From Actinomycetes bacterium (lineage in GTDB: Bacteria; Actinomycetota; Actinomycetes; Mycobacteriales; Mycobacteriaceae): a DNA stretch of 64,000 bases. This document shows, piece by piece, positions 61,310 through 64,000 of the stretch (its first letter is position 1; every line of letters begins with the position of its first letter). Both the position numbers and the translations under genes were made by a program. The notes below the pieces were generated by a model. That model did no database searches. It was not told where the DNA came from and worked only from the letters and a program-made list of their open reading frames with translations. The stretch covers positions 1 to 64,000 of the forward strand of contig JAHZIT010000104.1 of NCBI GenBank assembly GCA_022601275.1, written 5' to 3'.

Positions 61310-62238
61310 TGACCACCCGTTCTCTGCCGATCCCGGAGGGACTGGCCGGCATGCGGGTCGATGCCGGGCTGGCTCGGCTGCTCGGGCTGTCGCGCACCGC
61401 AGCGGCGGCACTCGCGGCCGACGGCGCCGTCGAGCTCGACGGCGCACCTGCGGGCAAGTCGGACAAGCTGGTCGTGGGGGCGTGGCTGGAGGTGCGGCTA
61501 CCGGAGGCGCCCGCCCCTGTGGAGAACACGCCGGTCGACATCGAGGGCATGTCGATTCTCTATGCCGACGATGACATCGTGGCGGTCGACAAACCGCCCG
61601 GGGTGGCTGCGCACGCGACCGTCGGCTGGCACGGTCCGACGGTTCTGGGTGGGTTGGCGGCGGCGGGATTTCGGATCAGCACATCGGGAATCCATGAGCG
61701 CCAGGGCATCGTGCACCGGCTGGATGTCGGCACCTCCGGGGTAATGGTGGTGGCCCTGTCCGAGCGGGCGTACACCGTGCTCAAACGGGCATTCAAACAG
61801 CGGACCGTCGAGAAGAGGTACCACGCGCTCGTCCAGGGCCATCCGGACCCCTCCAGCGGAACCATCGACGCGCCGATTGGTCGCCACCGGGGGCACGACT
61901 GGAAGTTCGCTGTCGTCGACGGCGGGAGGGCCAGCGTGACCCACTACGACACGCTGGAAGCGCACCCGGCTGCGAGCCTCCTCGACGTTCAGCTCGAGAC
62001 TGGCCGGACCCACCAGATCCGGGTCCACTTCGCTGCTTTGCATCACCCATGCTGCGGCGACCTGACCTACGGCGCGGATCCGAGGCTGGCGGGGAAACTC
62101 GGCCTGGAACGTCAGTGGCTGCACGCTCGATCCCTGGCGTTCGTGCATCCGGCCGACGGGCGGCGGGTTGAGATCACCAGTCCGTATCCTGCAGACCTGC
62201 AGCATGCGCTGGACAGTCTGCGCCTTCACGGCGGGTGA
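61309..62238 (+). CDS. RluA/RluD-family 23S rRNA pseudouridine synthase
   Basis: [71 protein letters not shown]. Confidence 0.94.
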   Translation: MTTRSLPIPEGLAGMRVDAGLARLLGLSRTAAAALAADGAVELDGAPAGKSDKLVVGAWLEVRLPEAPAPVENTPVDIEGMSILYADDDIVAVDKPPGVAAHATVGWHGPTVLGGLAAAGFRISTSGIHERQGIVHRLDVGTSGVMVVALSERAYTVLKRAFKQRTVEKRYHALVQGHPDPSSGTIDAPIGRHRGHDWKFAVVDGGRASVTHYDTLEAHPAASLLDVQLETGRTHQIRVHFAALHHPCCGDLTYGADPRLAGKLGLERQWLHARSLAFVHPADGRRVEITSPYPADLQHALDSLRLHGG

Positions 62239-62330
62239 GATTGGGCTGCTGGGGCATGATCCGAACGAGGCGAGACACGCATCGCGACACGCCGCGGGCT
62301 GTCGGTAGCCGGTCATAGACTGGCGTCCCT

Positions 62331-64000
<1,670 letters not shown>

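Overview
The window is a high-GC actinobacterial chromosome segment, almost certainly from a Mycobacterium/Mycolicibacterium-type genome. Gene order matches the conserved mycobacterial pgk-tpiA-secG ... dnaE1 region. Recognisable blocks, in order: glycolysis (pgk 3' end, tpiA), secG, a YtcJ-type amidohydrolase, ppc, the pentose-phosphate operon (tkt-tal-zwf-opcA-pgl, minus strand), heme O/A synthases (ctaB, ctaA), an ABC exporter and the MptB-type mannosyltransferase, the suf Fe-S operon (sufR-B-D-C-S-U-T, SufB without intein), a thioredoxin/enoyl-CoA hydratase/ABC-F stretch, acn plus a TetR regulator, ripA-ripB-moxR1-DUF58-VWA, fabG1-inhA-hemH, NfeD/SPFH, mutA-mutB-meaB, a LipL-type beta-lactamase fold protein, a T-box-controlled ileS, dinB, ansA, lspA, an RluD-type pseudouridine synthase and the 5' part of dnaE1. 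There is no CRISPR array, prophage, transposon or tRNA that I could support. The region is mostly core metabolism, so I see no clear new multi-gene system. The most interesting signals are non-coding: (i) a dyad motif shared by the ctaA and ctaB promoters; (ii) a perfect palindrome on the predicted acn -35 box; (iii) an ACACT-N5-TGTGA site over the sufR start; (iv) an ileS T-box leader; (v) a direct-repeat operator candidate between a small coiled-coil protein and a divergent 46-aa membrane microprotein; (vi) a recurring pattern of short tandem duplications (9-19 bp) at gene termini, often spanning or abutting stop codons. No database search was run; all family calls are by eye from the translations.
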